From NCBI GenBank assembly GCA_015688915.1, contig JAATGX010000071.1, positions 1 to 21,470 of the forward strand: DNA of 21,470 bases, written 5' to 3'. The number at the start of each line of letters is the position of its first letter. Position 1 is the stretch's first letter. The translations under genes and the position numbers were made by a program. This document shows positions 8,076 through 16,979 of this stretch, in pieces. The stretch comes from Desulfuromonadales bacterium (lineage in GTDB: Bacteria; Desulfobacterota; Desulfuromonadia; Geobacterales; Pseudopelobacteraceae). The notes beneath the pieces are model-generated. The model was not told the DNA's origin and searched no databases. It saw nothing but the letters and a program-made list of their open reading frames with translations.

Positions 8076-9415
8076 TACAACCCCTTCACCGCAGCGATAA
8101 AGCGCTGCGCCCGCTCCTCGTAGTCGCGGAACATGTCAAAACTGGAACAGGCCGGGGACATCAATACCGTGCCCCCCGGCTCCGTGATCTGTGCCGCGAG
8201 CCAGACCGCCTCCTCCAGCGTTGCCGCCCGGCGGGTGTCGGTCAGGGATCCCAGTTCGGTCTGCATCCGGTCGGCCGCCTCGCCGATCAGAATCAGATGC
8301 CGCACCCGCTCCTGGATCAACGGCACGAGCGGGGTGTAGGAGCCCCCTTTGTCCTTGCCCCCCGCGATCAGGGTGATTGTATCGAAGCTCTCCAACGCCT
8401 TTTCCACGCTCCCCACGTTGGTCGCCTTGCTGTCTTCGTAGTAACCGACGCCCTTCACCTCACGAACGAACTCCATGCGGTGGTGCAACGCCTCGAAGCT
8501 GCGCACGCACGCAAAGCTCTTGTCCGGCCGGCAGCCGAGCAGCAGGCAACAGGCCAGGGCGGCCATGATGTTCTCCAGGTTGTGCACCCCCTGCAGGCGG
8601 ACACCCTTGGTCGGGAAGCGCTCTTCCCGACCATCGCGACGGAAGACGATCTCGCCGTCCCGGTGGAAGATCCCCTCCGCCAGTTCCCGTTTGCGGCTGA
8701 AGGGAACTATCCGCGCCTTCAGCTTTTGCGCGTATTCCCACACCAGCGGGTCATCGGCGTTGACCACGGCGAAGTCCTCGTTGGTCTGGTTCTCGAAGAT
8801 GCGCAGCTTGGCCGCGATGTACTCCTGATACGTGTCGTAGCGGTCGAGATGGTCCTCGCTCAGGTTGATCAGGGCCGCCACTGCCGGGTGGAAGCCGGTA
8901 ATCCACTCCAGTTGGAAGGAACTGATCTCGGCGACGACACGCTCCACTGTTTCGTCCGACTCCACCAAATCGATGAGCGGGTCACCGATGTTGCCTCCCA
9001 CATAGGTGGCAAAACCATTTGCCTTGAAGATCTCCCCGGCCAGGGTGGTGGTGGTGGTCTTGCCGTTGGTGCCGGTGATGGCCACCAGGGGGGCGGTGAT
9101 AAAGCGGCTTGCCAGTTCTATCTCGCTGACGATCTTCTTCCCGGCTGCCTTTGCTTGCACCAGCAAGGGATGGTCCTGGGGCACGCCGGGGGAGACCACG
9201 ATCAGGTCGCTCTCCAGGAAATCGGCCGCGTCGTGGCGCCCCAGCACGAAGCGGATTGCGTATCCTTCGAGTTCCGTGGTCACGGCGGCCAGGGCTGTTT
9301 CATCGCGCATGTCCGTGGCAACGACCCGCGCCCCCTGCCCGGCCAGGAAGCGCGCGCAGGCCACCCCGGTTTTGGCCAGGCCTACGACGAGGATGTTTTT
9401 GTCTTTAAGTTCCAT
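8075..9415 (-). CDS. murD: UDP-N-acetylmuramoyl-L-alanine--D-glutamate ligase
   Basis: MurD adds D-glutamate to UDP-MurNAc-L-Ala. The 446-residue product has an N-terminal substrate domain starting KNILVVGLAKTGVACARFL, the ATP loop GTNGKTTTT (115-123), NLSEDHLDRYDTYQEYIAAK (carrying the lysine expected to be carbamylated), and the C-terminal DSKATNVGSVEKAL and LSPACSSFDMFRDYEERA segments typical of MurD. The ATG at 9413-9415 has AAAGG about eight bases upstream, just inside the edge of the second palindromic repeat. The stop is joined to ftsW by TAATG. Confidence 0.97.
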   Translation of the reverse strand: MELKDKNILVVGLAKTGVACARFLAGQGARVVATDMRDETALAAVTTELEGYAIRFVLGRHDAADFLESDLIVVSPGVPQDHPLLVQAKAAGKKIVSEIELASRFITAPLVAITGTNGKTTTTTLAGEIFKANGFATYVGGNIGDPLIDLVESDETVERVVAEISSFQLEWITGFHPAVAALINLSEDHLDRYDTYQEYIAAKLRIFENQTNEDFAVVNADDPLVWEYAQKLKARIVPFSRKRELAEGIFHRDGEIVFRRDGREERFPTKGVRLQGVHNLENIMAALACCLLLGCRPDKSFACVRSFEALHHRMEFVREVKGVGYYEDSKATNVGSVEKALESFDTITLIAGGKDKGGSYTPLVPLIQERVRHLILIGEAADRMQTELGSLTDTRRAATLEEAVWLAAQITEPGGTVLMSPACSSFDMFRDYEERAQRFIAAVKGL

Positions 9416-9432
9416 GTTATAACCTTTACGCC

Positions 9433-9540
9433 TGCCACAGAGACGCGGAGAAATTCAAAAACTGACGGCATTCATGGTTCAACCCAAAAATTGTTATTCT
9501 CCCGTCTTTCTCTGTGTTTCTGTGCCTCCGTGGCGGATTT
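9433..9540. repeat. Palindromic CCACAGAGAC-type repeat element between mraY and murD (copy 2)
   Basis: The outer ends are TGCCACAGAGACGCGGAG (9433-9450) and, inverted, the tract at about 9507-9540 that reads AATCCGCCACGGAGGCAC on the minus strand. The arms are imperfect inverted repeats around a middle of about 55 bases with little similarity to copy 1. The element fills nearly the whole 127-base gap between the mraY stop and the murD start. It lies in the same orientation as copy 1: on the minus strand both begin CAAATC[TC]GCCAC. Confidence 0.82.
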
Positions 9541-9542
9541 GC

Positions 9543-10619
9543 TTACCGCATCTTCAACGTCGAGATCGCCACCAGGGCCAGGATGATGGTCAGTATCCAG
9601 AACCGGACGATGATCTTGGGTTCGGCCACCCCCTTCAGCTCGAAGTGGTGGTGAATCGGCGCCATGCGGAAGATGCGCTTGCCGCGGTACTTGTACGACC
9701 CCACCTGGAAAATGACCGACAGCGCCTCGATCACGAACACCCCCCCCACGATCACCAGCAGGATCTCCTGCTTGGTCAGCACGGCGATGATGCCCAACGT
9801 CCCCCCCAGGGAGAGCGAACCCACGTCCCCCATGAAGACCTCGGCCGGATAGGAGTTATACCAGAGAAAGCCCAGCCCGGCCCCCACCATGGCGCCGCAC
9901 AACACTGCCAGTTCACCGGCCCCGGGCACGCGGGGCACCTGAAGGTAAGCCGACAGGGTGGCGTGGCCGGCGATGTAGGAAAACAGCATGTACGTGGCGG
10001 CGTTGATGGCCACCGGGCCGATGGCTAATCCATCCAGGCCGTCGGTCAGATTGACGGCGTTGCTGGCCCCCACGATCACCAGCGTCACGAAGGGGACGAA
10101 AAAGATCCACAAGTCAGGGTGGAACCGTTTGAAAAAGGGAAAATAGAGTTCCTCGTTGAAGCCCGGTTTGAGAAACAGGAAGACCGCCACGGCCGTCGCC
10201 AGCAGCACCTGCCAGAACATCTTCTGGCGCGCCGAGAGCCCTTTGGGATTCTTCTCCACCACCTTCTTGTAGTCATCCACAAACCCGATCACGCCGTAAC
10301 CGACGGTGATGAACAGGGTGATCCAGACATACTGGTTGGACAGGTCGGCCCAGAGCAGGGTCGGGATGATGATGGCGGCCAGAATCATCACCCCCCCCAT
10401 GGTGGGGGTGCCCTGTTTCTGCAGGTGCGACTCCGGGCCGTCGGTGCGGATCACCTGCCGGGCCTGGAGGCTTTCCAGCTTCCTGATGATCCACGGTCCC
10501 AGCACGAAGCAGACCAGCAGCGCCGTGATCATGGCGTAGATGGTCCGGAAGGTGAGATAGCGGAATATGTTGAACAGCTTGATGCTGGATGCCAACGGAT
10601 AAAAGAGATGATAGAGCAT
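9543..10619 (-). CDS. mraY: Phospho-MurNAc-pentapeptide transferase
   Basis: MraY transfers phospho-MurNAc-pentapeptide to undecaprenyl phosphate, making lipid I in the inner membrane. The 358-residue protein has about ten membrane segments with TPTMGGVMI (71-79), FVDDYKK with Asp115 and Asp116, the NLTDGLDGLA motif (190-199) and the cytoplasmic MAPIHHHFE loop, all hallmarks of the family. The frame is open upstream to 10688, but I chose the ATG at 10617-10619 because MLYHLFYPL matches known N-termini and GGGGAA precedes it. Confidence 0.97.
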   Translation of the reverse strand: MLYHLFYPLASSIKLFNIFRYLTFRTIYAMITALLVCFVLGPWIIRKLESLQARQVIRTDGPESHLQKQGTPTMGGVMILAAIIIPTLLWADLSNQYVWITLFITVGYGVIGFVDDYKKVVEKNPKGLSARQKMFWQVLLATAVAVFLFLKPGFNEELYFPFFKRFHPDLWIFFVPFVTLVIVGASNAVNLTDGLDGLAIGPVAINAATYMLFSYIAGHATLSAYLQVPRVPGAGELAVLCGAMVGAGLGFLWYNSYPAEVFMGDVGSLSLGGTLGIIAVLTKQEILLVIVGGVFVIEALSVIFQVGSYKYRGKRIFRMAPIHHHFELKGVAEPKIIVRFWILTIILALVAISTLKMR

Positions 10620-10640
10620 GATCGTTCCCCGCTGTGGTGT

Positions 10641-10663
10641 AAGGGCGGCGCCGGGCCGCCCTT
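10641..10663. other. Perfect GC-rich hairpin between murF and mraY
   Basis: AAGGGCGGC (10641-10649) and GCCGCCCTT (10655-10663) form a perfect 9-bp stem with a 5-base loop. It lies in the 92-base gap between the murF stop and the mraY start, about 22 bases before the mraY ATG. No T tract follows on the minus strand, so a classic terminator is unlikely. It could be an RNA processing or stability element, or could pause transcription. Confidence 0.6.
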
Positions 10664-10711
10664 GATGCCGTCCTCTATCGGTTGCCACCGAGACGAGGCG
10701 GCGCTCCGTAC

Positions 10712-12082
10712 CTACGGCTTGCTTCTGATGCCTTCCGCGACCTTTTCCATGCGCATCCCGCGTGACCCCTTGACCAGCACGAAATCACCCGCCCGGGCCC
10801 GGGAGAGGATGTGGGCCACAATCTCGTCATGGCTGTCGGTTCTGACGACCGCGGTCGCCGGCATACCGGCGCTCAACGCCCCCTCGGCCGTATGGGCGGC
10901 CAGGTCGCCGTACAGGTAGAGGTGGTCGGCCACGCGGGCCGCCAGGACGCCCAGGTCGCGGTGCAGTCCGGCTTCGTCGCCCCCCAGCTCCAGCATGGCG
11001 CCCAGGGCCACGAATGCCCGCCGGTCCCCTTTCAACTCGGCCAGGGTGGCCAGAGCGGCAGCCATGGAGGCCGGGTTGGCGTTGTAGCTGTCGTCGATCA
11101 GCACCAGGCCGTGGACCTGCTCCACCTGGAAGCGCTTGTCGTAGGGGCGGAACCGCTCCAGCCCGGCACGGATCATCTCCGCCGGGATTCCCAGGGCGTG
11201 GGCCGCCGCCGCCGCTGCCAGGGCGTTATGGATGTTATGCCCGCCAAAGGCCCGCAGGTGGACGGTGACGTCGGCATCCGGCAGGTGAATACCGAAACGC
11301 TGGCCATCGATGCCGAGCGACGTGATCCCCGTTGCCTTCACGTCCGCATCGGCCACGCCGAAGGAGAGCCGTCGTACCGTGTCGGGTGACGGCAGGGCGG
11401 CAACCAGCGGGTCGTCGGCATTGTACACGGCGCAGCCGCCGGCCGGGAGACGCAGCAGCAGTTCGCCCTTGGCCTTGGCAATGTTCGCCACGCTCCCCAT
11501 GCTCTCCAGGTGCGCGGGAAAGGCGTTCAGCACGACACCCACCCGCGGAGCGGCGATCTCCGCCAGGCGGTCGATCTCGCCCGGCTCGCTCATGCCCATC
11601 TCCAGCACGGCCCAGCAATGCTCCTGCCCCAGGCGGAACAGCATCCGGGGCAGACCGACCAGGTTATTGAGATTGCCGCTGGTCTTCAGACCCGCTCCGC
11701 TCCGCTCCAGGATCGCGGCCAGCATCTCCTTGGTGGTGGTCTTGCCATTGGAACCGGTGATGCCGATGACCGGAATTGCGAAACGCCGGCGCCAGGCGGC
11801 CGCCAGGTCGCCCAAGGCGCGCAAGGTATCCTTCACGGCGATGACGGCCACATCGGAGGGTATGCCCCGCCGGGGCGCATTCTCCGCAAGAACGACCCTG
11901 ACACCTTTGGCGATCACTTCGTCAATGAAGGCGTGACCATCGAAGCGCTCGCCCCTGAGCGGCACGAACAGTTCGCCCGGTGCCACGCTGCGTGAATCGG
12001 TGGAAACAGCCGTTATCGACCCGTTCTCCGGGCCGACGACCCTGCCGTTGGTGGCGGCGGCTATTTCAGGGACCGTGAACAT
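10712..12082 (-). CDS. murF: UDP-N-acetylmuramoyl-tripeptide--D-alanyl-D-alanine ligase
   Basis: MurF adds D-Ala-D-Ala, the product of Ddl, to complete UDP-MurNAc-pentapeptide. With the chosen start the protein has 456 residues. It begins MFTVPEIAAATNGRV, carries the ATP loop GITGSNGKTTT (about 107-117), and has NNLVGLPRMLF and IDDSYNANPASMAAAL, both typical of MurF. Another ATG lies seven codons upstream, but the chosen ATG overlaps the murE stop (TGATG) and matches family N-termini. GGAG lies about 11 bases upstream of it. Confidence 0.96.
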   Translation of the reverse strand: MFTVPEIAAATNGRVVGPENGSITAVSTDSRSVAPGELFVPLRGERFDGHAFIDEVIAKGVRVVLAENAPRRGIPSDVAVIAVKDTLRALGDLAAAWRRRFAIPVIGITGSNGKTTTKEMLAAILERSGAGLKTSGNLNNLVGLPRMLFRLGQEHCWAVLEMGMSEPGEIDRLAEIAAPRVGVVLNAFPAHLESMGSVANIAKAKGELLLRLPAGGCAVYNADDPLVAALPSPDTVRRLSFGVADADVKATGITSLGIDGQRFGIHLPDADVTVHLRAFGGHNIHNALAAAAAAHALGIPAEMIRAGLERFRPYDKRFQVEQVHGLVLIDDSYNANPASMAAALATLAELKGDRRAFVALGAMLELGGDEAGLHRDLGVLAARVADHLYLYGDLAAHTAEGALSAGMPATAVVRTDSHDEIVAHILSRARAGDFVLVKGSRGMRMEKVAEGIRSKP

Positions 12083-13605
12083 CACGGGGCCAACTCCGCA
12101 CATGCCTGCGCCGCCTCTTCCCGGTCGTCGAAATGGTGTTTGGTGTGGCCTATGATCTGGTAGTCCTCGTGCCCCTTGCCGGCCAGCAGCACGATGTCCC
12201 CTGGCCGGGCCAGCCCGATTGCCAGACGGATCGCTTCGCGCCGGTTCTCCCGCATGATGAACCCCTTTTCACCGAAACCGTTGGCAAGGTCATTGCCGGA
12301 GTATTCACGGGCGCCGAGCGGCAGGATGCCGGCCCTGATCTGCTCCAGGATCAGCGCCGGGTCTTCGGTGCGCGGATTGTCGGAAGTCGCGACGGCCAGA
12401 TCGCTCAACTCCGTCGCGATCCTCCCCATGATCGGGCGTTTGCCCGGATCCCGGTCGCCGCCGCAGCCGAATACGGTAATGATGCGGCCGGTGGCGATCT
12501 CCCGTAATGTGGTAAGCACGTTCTCCAGGGCATCGCCGGTATGGGCGTAATCCACCAGCAGGGTGATGCCGCGGTCGTTATCCACCCGTTCCAGCCTGCC
12601 GGGCACGGTGGCATGCCCTTCGATGCCGGCCTTGATCGCAGTCAGCGGCAGCTCGAGGGCGATACCGGCCGAGGCCGCCGCCAGGATATTGGAGAGGTTG
12701 AAGCGTCCCAGCAGCCGCGAGGCGATGGGGATCTCCCCCTGGGGCGTGACCAGCGTCGCCCGGATGCCCGCAACCGTGGAGACGACGCCCACAGCCCGTA
12801 CATCCCCCGGAAAGTCCACGCCGTAGGTGATGACCGGACAGGCGGCACGCTCGGCCACGACAGCGCCATACGAATCGTCCATGTTGACCGCGGCCCGGCG
12901 CCGGGGCTTGCCGGTTGTGGGGCGAAGCAGTTCGGAAAAGAGCCGCTGTTTCGCCTCCAGGTACTGCTCCATGTCGCCGTGGTAATCCAGGTGGTCGCGG
13001 GTCAGGTTGCTGAAGATCCCGACGTCGAAGTGACAACCGTCCACCCGCCTCTGTTCCAGGGCATGGGAGGAAACCTCCATTACAAACGCCCGGGCGCCGG
13101 CATCGGCCAGGTGCCGGAAGGCGGCCTGCAACTCGGTGGATTCGGGCGTGGTGTGGGATGCCGCAAAGGTGGTGGCGCCGAAGCGGTAGCTGATGGTGCC
13201 CAGCACCGCCGCCGGTATCCCGGCGGCGGCCAGGATCGCCTCGATGATATAGGTCGTGGTAGTCTTGCCGTTTGTGCCGGTAATGCCGATCAGCGGCAGG
13301 TGCGCCGTGGGATCGCCGTGAAACTCGGCCGCCATGCGGGCCATGGCCGTCCTGCTGTCCGCGACCCTGACCCAGGGTATATCGGCCGGTGCGCAGGCGG
13401 CATCCTCGAGCACGACCGCGGCTGCGCCGGCCGCCCGTGCCTGGCCGATGAAACGGTGGCCATCGGTGGCGACGCCGGCCAGGGCAAAGAAGAGCGCGCC
13501 CGGCCCGGCCTGACGCGAGTCGCAGGTCAGGCTCGTAATCTCAACCGCCCCGTCACCATGGAGTTCCCTGTTCGTGAGCGGGCCAAGCAGGTGTGCAAGT
13601 TTCAT
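12082..13605 (-). CDS. murE: UDP-MurNAc-L-alanyl-D-glutamate--2,6-diaminopimelate ligase
   Basis: MurE adds the third stem-peptide residue. The 507-residue protein has GITGTNGKTTTT (107-118), MEVSSHALEQRRVDG, NLTRDHLDYHGDMEQYLEAK with the lysine expected to be carbamylated (about 219), and DYAHTGDAL. The motif DNPR (409-412) is the signature of enzymes that use meso-diaminopimelate rather than lysine, so a Gram-negative type A1-gamma wall is expected. The ATG is preceded by CGGAGAG. The gene follows ftsI by 52 bases and its stop overlaps the murF start. Confidence 0.97.
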   Translation of the reverse strand: MKLAHLLGPLTNRELHGDGAVEITSLTCDSRQAGPGALFFALAGVATDGHRFIGQARAAGAAAVVLEDAACAPADIPWVRVADSRTAMARMAAEFHGDPTAHLPLIGITGTNGKTTTTYIIEAILAAAGIPAAVLGTISYRFGATTFAASHTTPESTELQAAFRHLADAGARAFVMEVSSHALEQRRVDGCHFDVGIFSNLTRDHLDYHGDMEQYLEAKQRLFSELLRPTTGKPRRRAAVNMDDSYGAVVAERAACPVITYGVDFPGDVRAVGVVSTVAGIRATLVTPQGEIPIASRLLGRFNLSNILAAASAGIALELPLTAIKAGIEGHATVPGRLERVDNDRGITLLVDYAHTGDALENVLTTLREIATGRIITVFGCGGDRDPGKRPIMGRIATELSDLAVATSDNPRTEDPALILEQIRAGILPLGAREYSGNDLANGFGEKGFIMRENRREAIRLAIGLARPGDIVLLAGKGHEDYQIIGHTKHHFDDREEAAQACAELAP

Positions 13606-13657
13606 ACGCTCTCCGAAAAATGGCCGAACCTGCCGTCAACCGGTCGGGTTGTGCAGG

Positions 13658-15640
13658 TCATGCGGAAGGGGTGAATTTTATCCAGACCTCGTCGGTGCCC
13701 CTGATCTTTTGTCCGGGCGGCGGGTTCTGCTCCATGGCCCGGCCGCTCCCCATCAACCTGATATTGATATTGCGTTTTTCCATCACCTGCATGACGCGCC
13801 GCATGCTCATGCCACGGAAATTGGGCATGATCTCCCCCTCGGTCGGCATGTCCAGCAGGCCGCCTTCCGCAAGCGCCTCCTGCGGTGGAGGGGGGCCGGC
13901 ACCGGCCTCGATGACCTTGGTCCCTTTGGTTGCCTTGGCGCTATCTCCCTGGGGCGCAAACTTGAGGTAGCCAAGCGCATTGAGAGCGATCTCCCGGAAG
14001 GCCGGGGCGGCCACGACCCCGCCGTAGGGGCTGGTCTTGGGCTCATCCACCACCACCAGGATGGTCAATTTTGGCTTGTCGGCCGGGACGAACCCCACAA
14101 AAGAGGCGGTCCGCTTGGTGGCGGAATAACCATGGGTGACCGAATCGACCTTTTGGGCGGTGCCGGTCTTGCCGGCCACGCGGAACCCTTCCACGGCCGC
14201 ATTCATGCCGGTGCCGCCGTTAGTGGTGACCCCTTCCATTATCCTGGCGACCTTCCGGGCCGTGTCCGCGGAAATGACGCGGCGCAACGTCTGGGGCTCA
14301 AAACGCTGTACCTCCCGACCGCTGTCGTCCAGGATGCGCTCCACGATGTACGGTTTCATCAGCATGCCGCCGTTGGCTACCGCCGAAACCGCGCTGGTCA
14401 GTTGAATAGCCGATGCCGAAACCCCCTGGCCGAAGGAGATGGTGGCCAGATCAACCCCGTACCAGCGCCGCTTGTTGCGCAGGTTTCCGGGGGATTCGCC
14501 CGGCAGGTCGATCCCGGTCCGTTCACCGAAACCAAAATTCCGCAGGTACTGGTACAACCGGTCATCGCCGAGTTTCGCACCGATCTTGGCGGCGCCGATA
14601 TTGCTGGAGTACTTGACGATATCGGCAACCGATAGCCGGGAAAAGCTGTGGGTGTCGTGAATGGTGCGGTCGGCGATGGTGTAACTGCCGTTCTCGCAGT
14701 TGATGACATCCGTGGGCTTGACAAGCCTCTCCTCCAGGGCGCCGGCGACCAGGAAGATCTTGAAGGTCGAGCCGGGCTCGAAGCTGTCGGACACGGCATG
14801 GTTGCGCAACTGGACCGGCGAGTAGCGGAAATAGGCGTTGGGATTGAACGTCGGGTAATTGGCCATGGCCAGTATCCGTCCCGTATCCGACTCCATCACC
14901 AGGGCCATGCCGCCCTTGGCGCCGCTCGTGGTGACCGCCTTGGCCAGTTCCTTTTCGGCGTTGTACTGGATATTTTTGTCCAAGGTGAGGAAGATGTTCT
15001 TTCCCGGCTCGGACTTTTTGACCATCGCATCTTTGAAGGCAATGTCGCGCCCCAGGGCGTCCCGTTCGGTGATCACATACCCGGTATTGCCGAGGATCAC
15101 CGAATCGTACTTGAGTTCAATCCCCTCCAGGCCGACGGGATCGGTGCCGGTGAAACCGATGACGTGCGAAGCCACCTCGAGGTTGGGGTAAAAACGTTTC
15201 GATTCCGGCAGAAACCCGATACCGCGCAACTTCATATTCTTGATGCGGCCGGCCTGTTCAGGGGGCAATCGTCGCTCCAGCCAGACAAACTGCTTGTTGC
15301 CGGACAGCTTCTTGACGATCTCCTGTTGCGATGTGCCGAGAAATGGGGCCAGGACCGCCGCCGTTCCCTGGATGTCCTGGATGTGGCGAGGCTCGGCGTA
15401 ACAGGAGTCCATGTCCACCGACACGGCCAGGGGTGTGCCGTTACGGTCCATGATTGCGCCCCGCGCCGGTGTCAGCGAAACCACGCGCTGGTGCTGCTTC
15501 TCGGCCTTTTTGACCAATTCTTCGTGCTGCATGATCTGCAGGTAGAAGGCCCGGCAGGTGACGCTCAGGAACAACAGGCCGAAGAACGTCCCGATCATGA
15601 TGATCCGGACGCGGGCCCATTTTTCCCGTTCGTCCTTCAT
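13658..15640 (-). CDS. ftsI: Septal peptidoglycan transpeptidase FtsI (PBP3-like) with C-terminal PASTA domain
   Basis: This class B penicillin-binding protein cross-links septal peptidoglycan in partnership with FtsW. The 660-residue product has a membrane anchor (about 12-33), the pedestal domain beginning near TPARGAIMDRNGTPLA, and the transpeptidase with STFK (291-294, catalytic Ser291), SSN (345-347) and KTGT (491-494). After a proline-rich linker (about 580-595) comes a PASTA domain (about 603-657: MPNFRGMSMRRVMQVMEKR, ending EVWIKF). E. coli FtsI lacks PASTA; Firmicute SpoVD and PBP2x have it. The ATG overlaps the ftsL stop (ATGA). Confidence 0.97.
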   Translation of the reverse strand: MKDEREKWARVRIIMIGTFFGLLFLSVTCRAFYLQIMQHEELVKKAEKQHQRVVSLTPARGAIMDRNGTPLAVSVDMDSCYAEPRHIQDIQGTAAVLAPFLGTSQQEIVKKLSGNKQFVWLERRLPPEQAGRIKNMKLRGIGFLPESKRFYPNLEVASHVIGFTGTDPVGLEGIELKYDSVILGNTGYVITERDALGRDIAFKDAMVKKSEPGKNIFLTLDKNIQYNAEKELAKAVTTSGAKGGMALVMESDTGRILAMANYPTFNPNAYFRYSPVQLRNHAVSDSFEPGSTFKIFLVAGALEERLVKPTDVINCENGSYTIADRTIHDTHSFSRLSVADIVKYSSNIGAAKIGAKLGDDRLYQYLRNFGFGERTGIDLPGESPGNLRNKRRWYGVDLATISFGQGVSASAIQLTSAVSAVANGGMLMKPYIVERILDDSGREVQRFEPQTLRRVISADTARKVARIMEGVTTNGGTGMNAAVEGFRVAGKTGTAQKVDSVTHGYSATKRTASFVGFVPADKPKLTILVVVDEPKTSPYGGVVAAPAFREIALNALGYLKFAPQGDSAKATKGTKVIEAGAGPPPPQEALAEGGLLDMPTEGEIMPNFRGMSMRRVMQVMEKRNINIRLMGSGRAMEQNPPPGQKIRGTDEVWIKFTPSA

Positions 15641-15978
15641 TTGACGAGGACCACCTGCTGCTCGGTCGGCAACGCCATACCCAGCTCACCCTTGGCGATC
15701 ACCTCGACCCGTGCCGGGGTCTTCATGGAAGCCGCCTCCAGTTTCAGGCGCTTCTGCTCCTGTTCCGCCTCCTTCAGCAAACGGCTCGACTCCGAGATCT
15801 GCAGGTTCAGGTCGATCAGCTTGCATCGGGACCAGACATGAAAGACGGACACGATGGTGAAGAGGATCATGCAGATCATCAGGTATTTGAAGATATCGAG
15901 CCGGTGGGACGCAAGCTCCACCCCACTGAGGGGCCGCGGGGCAATGACCTTGCCGTAATCGGTTCTCGCATGTGCCAT
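15637..15978 (-). CDS. ftsL: Cell division protein FtsL
   Basis: FtsL is a small bitopic divisome protein that pairs with FtsB and FtsQ and activates FtsWI. The 113-residue product has a cytoplasmic tail of about 30 residues, one membrane segment (about 31-48) and then a charged heptad-type coiled coil (about 52-84, LNLQISESSRLLKEAEQEQK). It ends in a short periplasmic tail. FtsL sequences are poorly conserved, so the call rests on length, topology and position between rsmH and ftsI. The ATG has a strong GGAGGTGA ribosome site. Confidence 0.9.
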   Translation of the reverse strand: MAHARTDYGKVIAPRPLSGVELASHRLDIFKYLMICMILFTIVSVFHVWSRCKLIDLNLQISESSRLLKEAEQEQKRLKLEAASMKTPARVEVIAKGELGMALPTEQQVVLVK

Positions 15979-16003
15979 AATTCACCTCCGTAACTCTGTT
16001 GCA

Positions 16004-16021
16004 CCCCTTTTTTCAAAGGGG
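16004..16021. other. Short hairpin in the rsmH-ftsL gap
   Basis: CCCCTTT (16004-16010) and AAAGGGG (16015-16021) make a 7-bp stem with a 4-base loop, between the rsmH stop and the ftsL ribosome site. A very similar 6-bp hairpin lies at 18963-18978. No clear T tract follows on the transcribed strand, so it is unlikely to end transcription within the operon. Confidence 0.5.
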
Positions 16022-16037
16022 CGTTTGCACTACTCTG

Positions 16038-16979
16038 CTACAGCTTTTCCACCGCCCGCAGCTTGGCGCTGCGCGAGCGCGGGTTGCTCACGATCTCCTC
16101 ATCCGTCGCCATGACCGGCCGGCCGGTCAGGACCCGTACCCGCGGCTGATTGCCGCAGACACAGACCGGAAAATTGCGTGGACAGGTACAACCACCAGCG
16201 TACTCGCGGAAGATATGTTTGACGATCCGATCCTCCAGCGAGTGAAACGAGATAACCACGCCGCGCCCGCCCGGTCTCAACCGGTCAATGGCGCTCCGCA
16301 AGCCCTGTTCGAGGCGCTCCAGTTCCCGGTTGACGGCAATCCTAAGGGCTTGGAAGGTGCGGGTGGCGGGGTGGATGCGTTCCTCCCATTTGGCCTTGGG
16401 GATGGCCCCCTTGACGATGTCCACCAACCGCAGCGTTCGCTCTATCGGCGCTTCCAAGCGGGCCTTGACGATGAAAGCGGCGATGCGCCTGGCCCAGCGT
16501 TCCTCACCGTATTCCTTGATGATCCGTTCCAGCTCCGCCTCCGGCAGGTTGTTCACCAAGTCGGCGGCCGTGCGGCCCTGGCTTCTGTCCATGCGCATGT
16601 CCAACGGCGCGTCCTGCTGAAAACTGAAACCGCGCTCGCCGCTGTCCAACTGGTGCGAGGAAACCCCCAGATCGAGGAGAAAGCCGTCAAGCCGCTCGAT
16701 GGCGAGGCCGGCCAGATGCTGCTCAATCTCGGAAAAATTACCGTGCACCAGCCTGATGCCCGCACCGTAGCCTCTCAGGCGTCGCCCCGCCGCCGCCAGC
16801 GCCTCCTGGTCCTGATCGATGCCGATCAGGAGGCCGTTACCGGGGGTGCAGCGTTCCGCGATCAGGCCGGCATGGCCGCCTCCTCCCAGGGTACCGTCCA
16901 GGTAAACGCCGCCTGGCTTGGGCGCCAGAAAGCGGATGACCTCGTCCGGAAGGACGGACAGATGGCGGAAGTCGGGCAC
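16038..16979 (-). CDS. rsmH: 16S rRNA (cytosine(1402)-N(4))-methyltransferase RsmH
   Basis: RsmH (MraW) methylates N4 of C1402 in 16S rRNA using SAM. The 313-residue protein has LSVLPDEVIRFLAP, the SAM-binding DGTLGGGGHAG (28-38), LLDLGVSSHQLD, VISFHSLEDRIVK (about 242-254), a cysteine-rich CTCPRNFPVCVCG stretch (264-276) and the C-terminal NPRSRSAKLRAVEK. The start is GTG at 16977-16979, directly after the mraZ TGA with no spacer (TGAGTG), so translation probably depends on mraZ. Confidence 0.97.
   Translation of the reverse strand: MPDFRHLSVLPDEVIRFLAPKPGGVYLDGTLGGGGHAGLIAERCTPGNGLLIGIDQDQEALAAAGRRLRGYGAGIRLVHGNFSEIEQHLAGLAIERLDGFLLDLGVSSHQLDSGERGFSFQQDAPLDMRMDRSQGRTAADLVNNLPEAELERIIKEYGEERWARRIAAFIVKARLEAPIERTLRLVDIVKGAIPKAKWEERIHPATRTFQALRIAVNRELERLEQGLRSAIDRLRPGGRGVVISFHSLEDRIVKHIFREYAGGCTCPRNFPVCVCGNQPRVRVLTGRPVMATDEEIVSNPRSRSAKLRAVEKL

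Noticed and set aside
10679..10697. GCCACCGAGACGAGG near the murF stop as another repeat arm
   Set aside because: Only the CCAC and GAGAC parts match, with no inverted partner; too weak to separate from chance.
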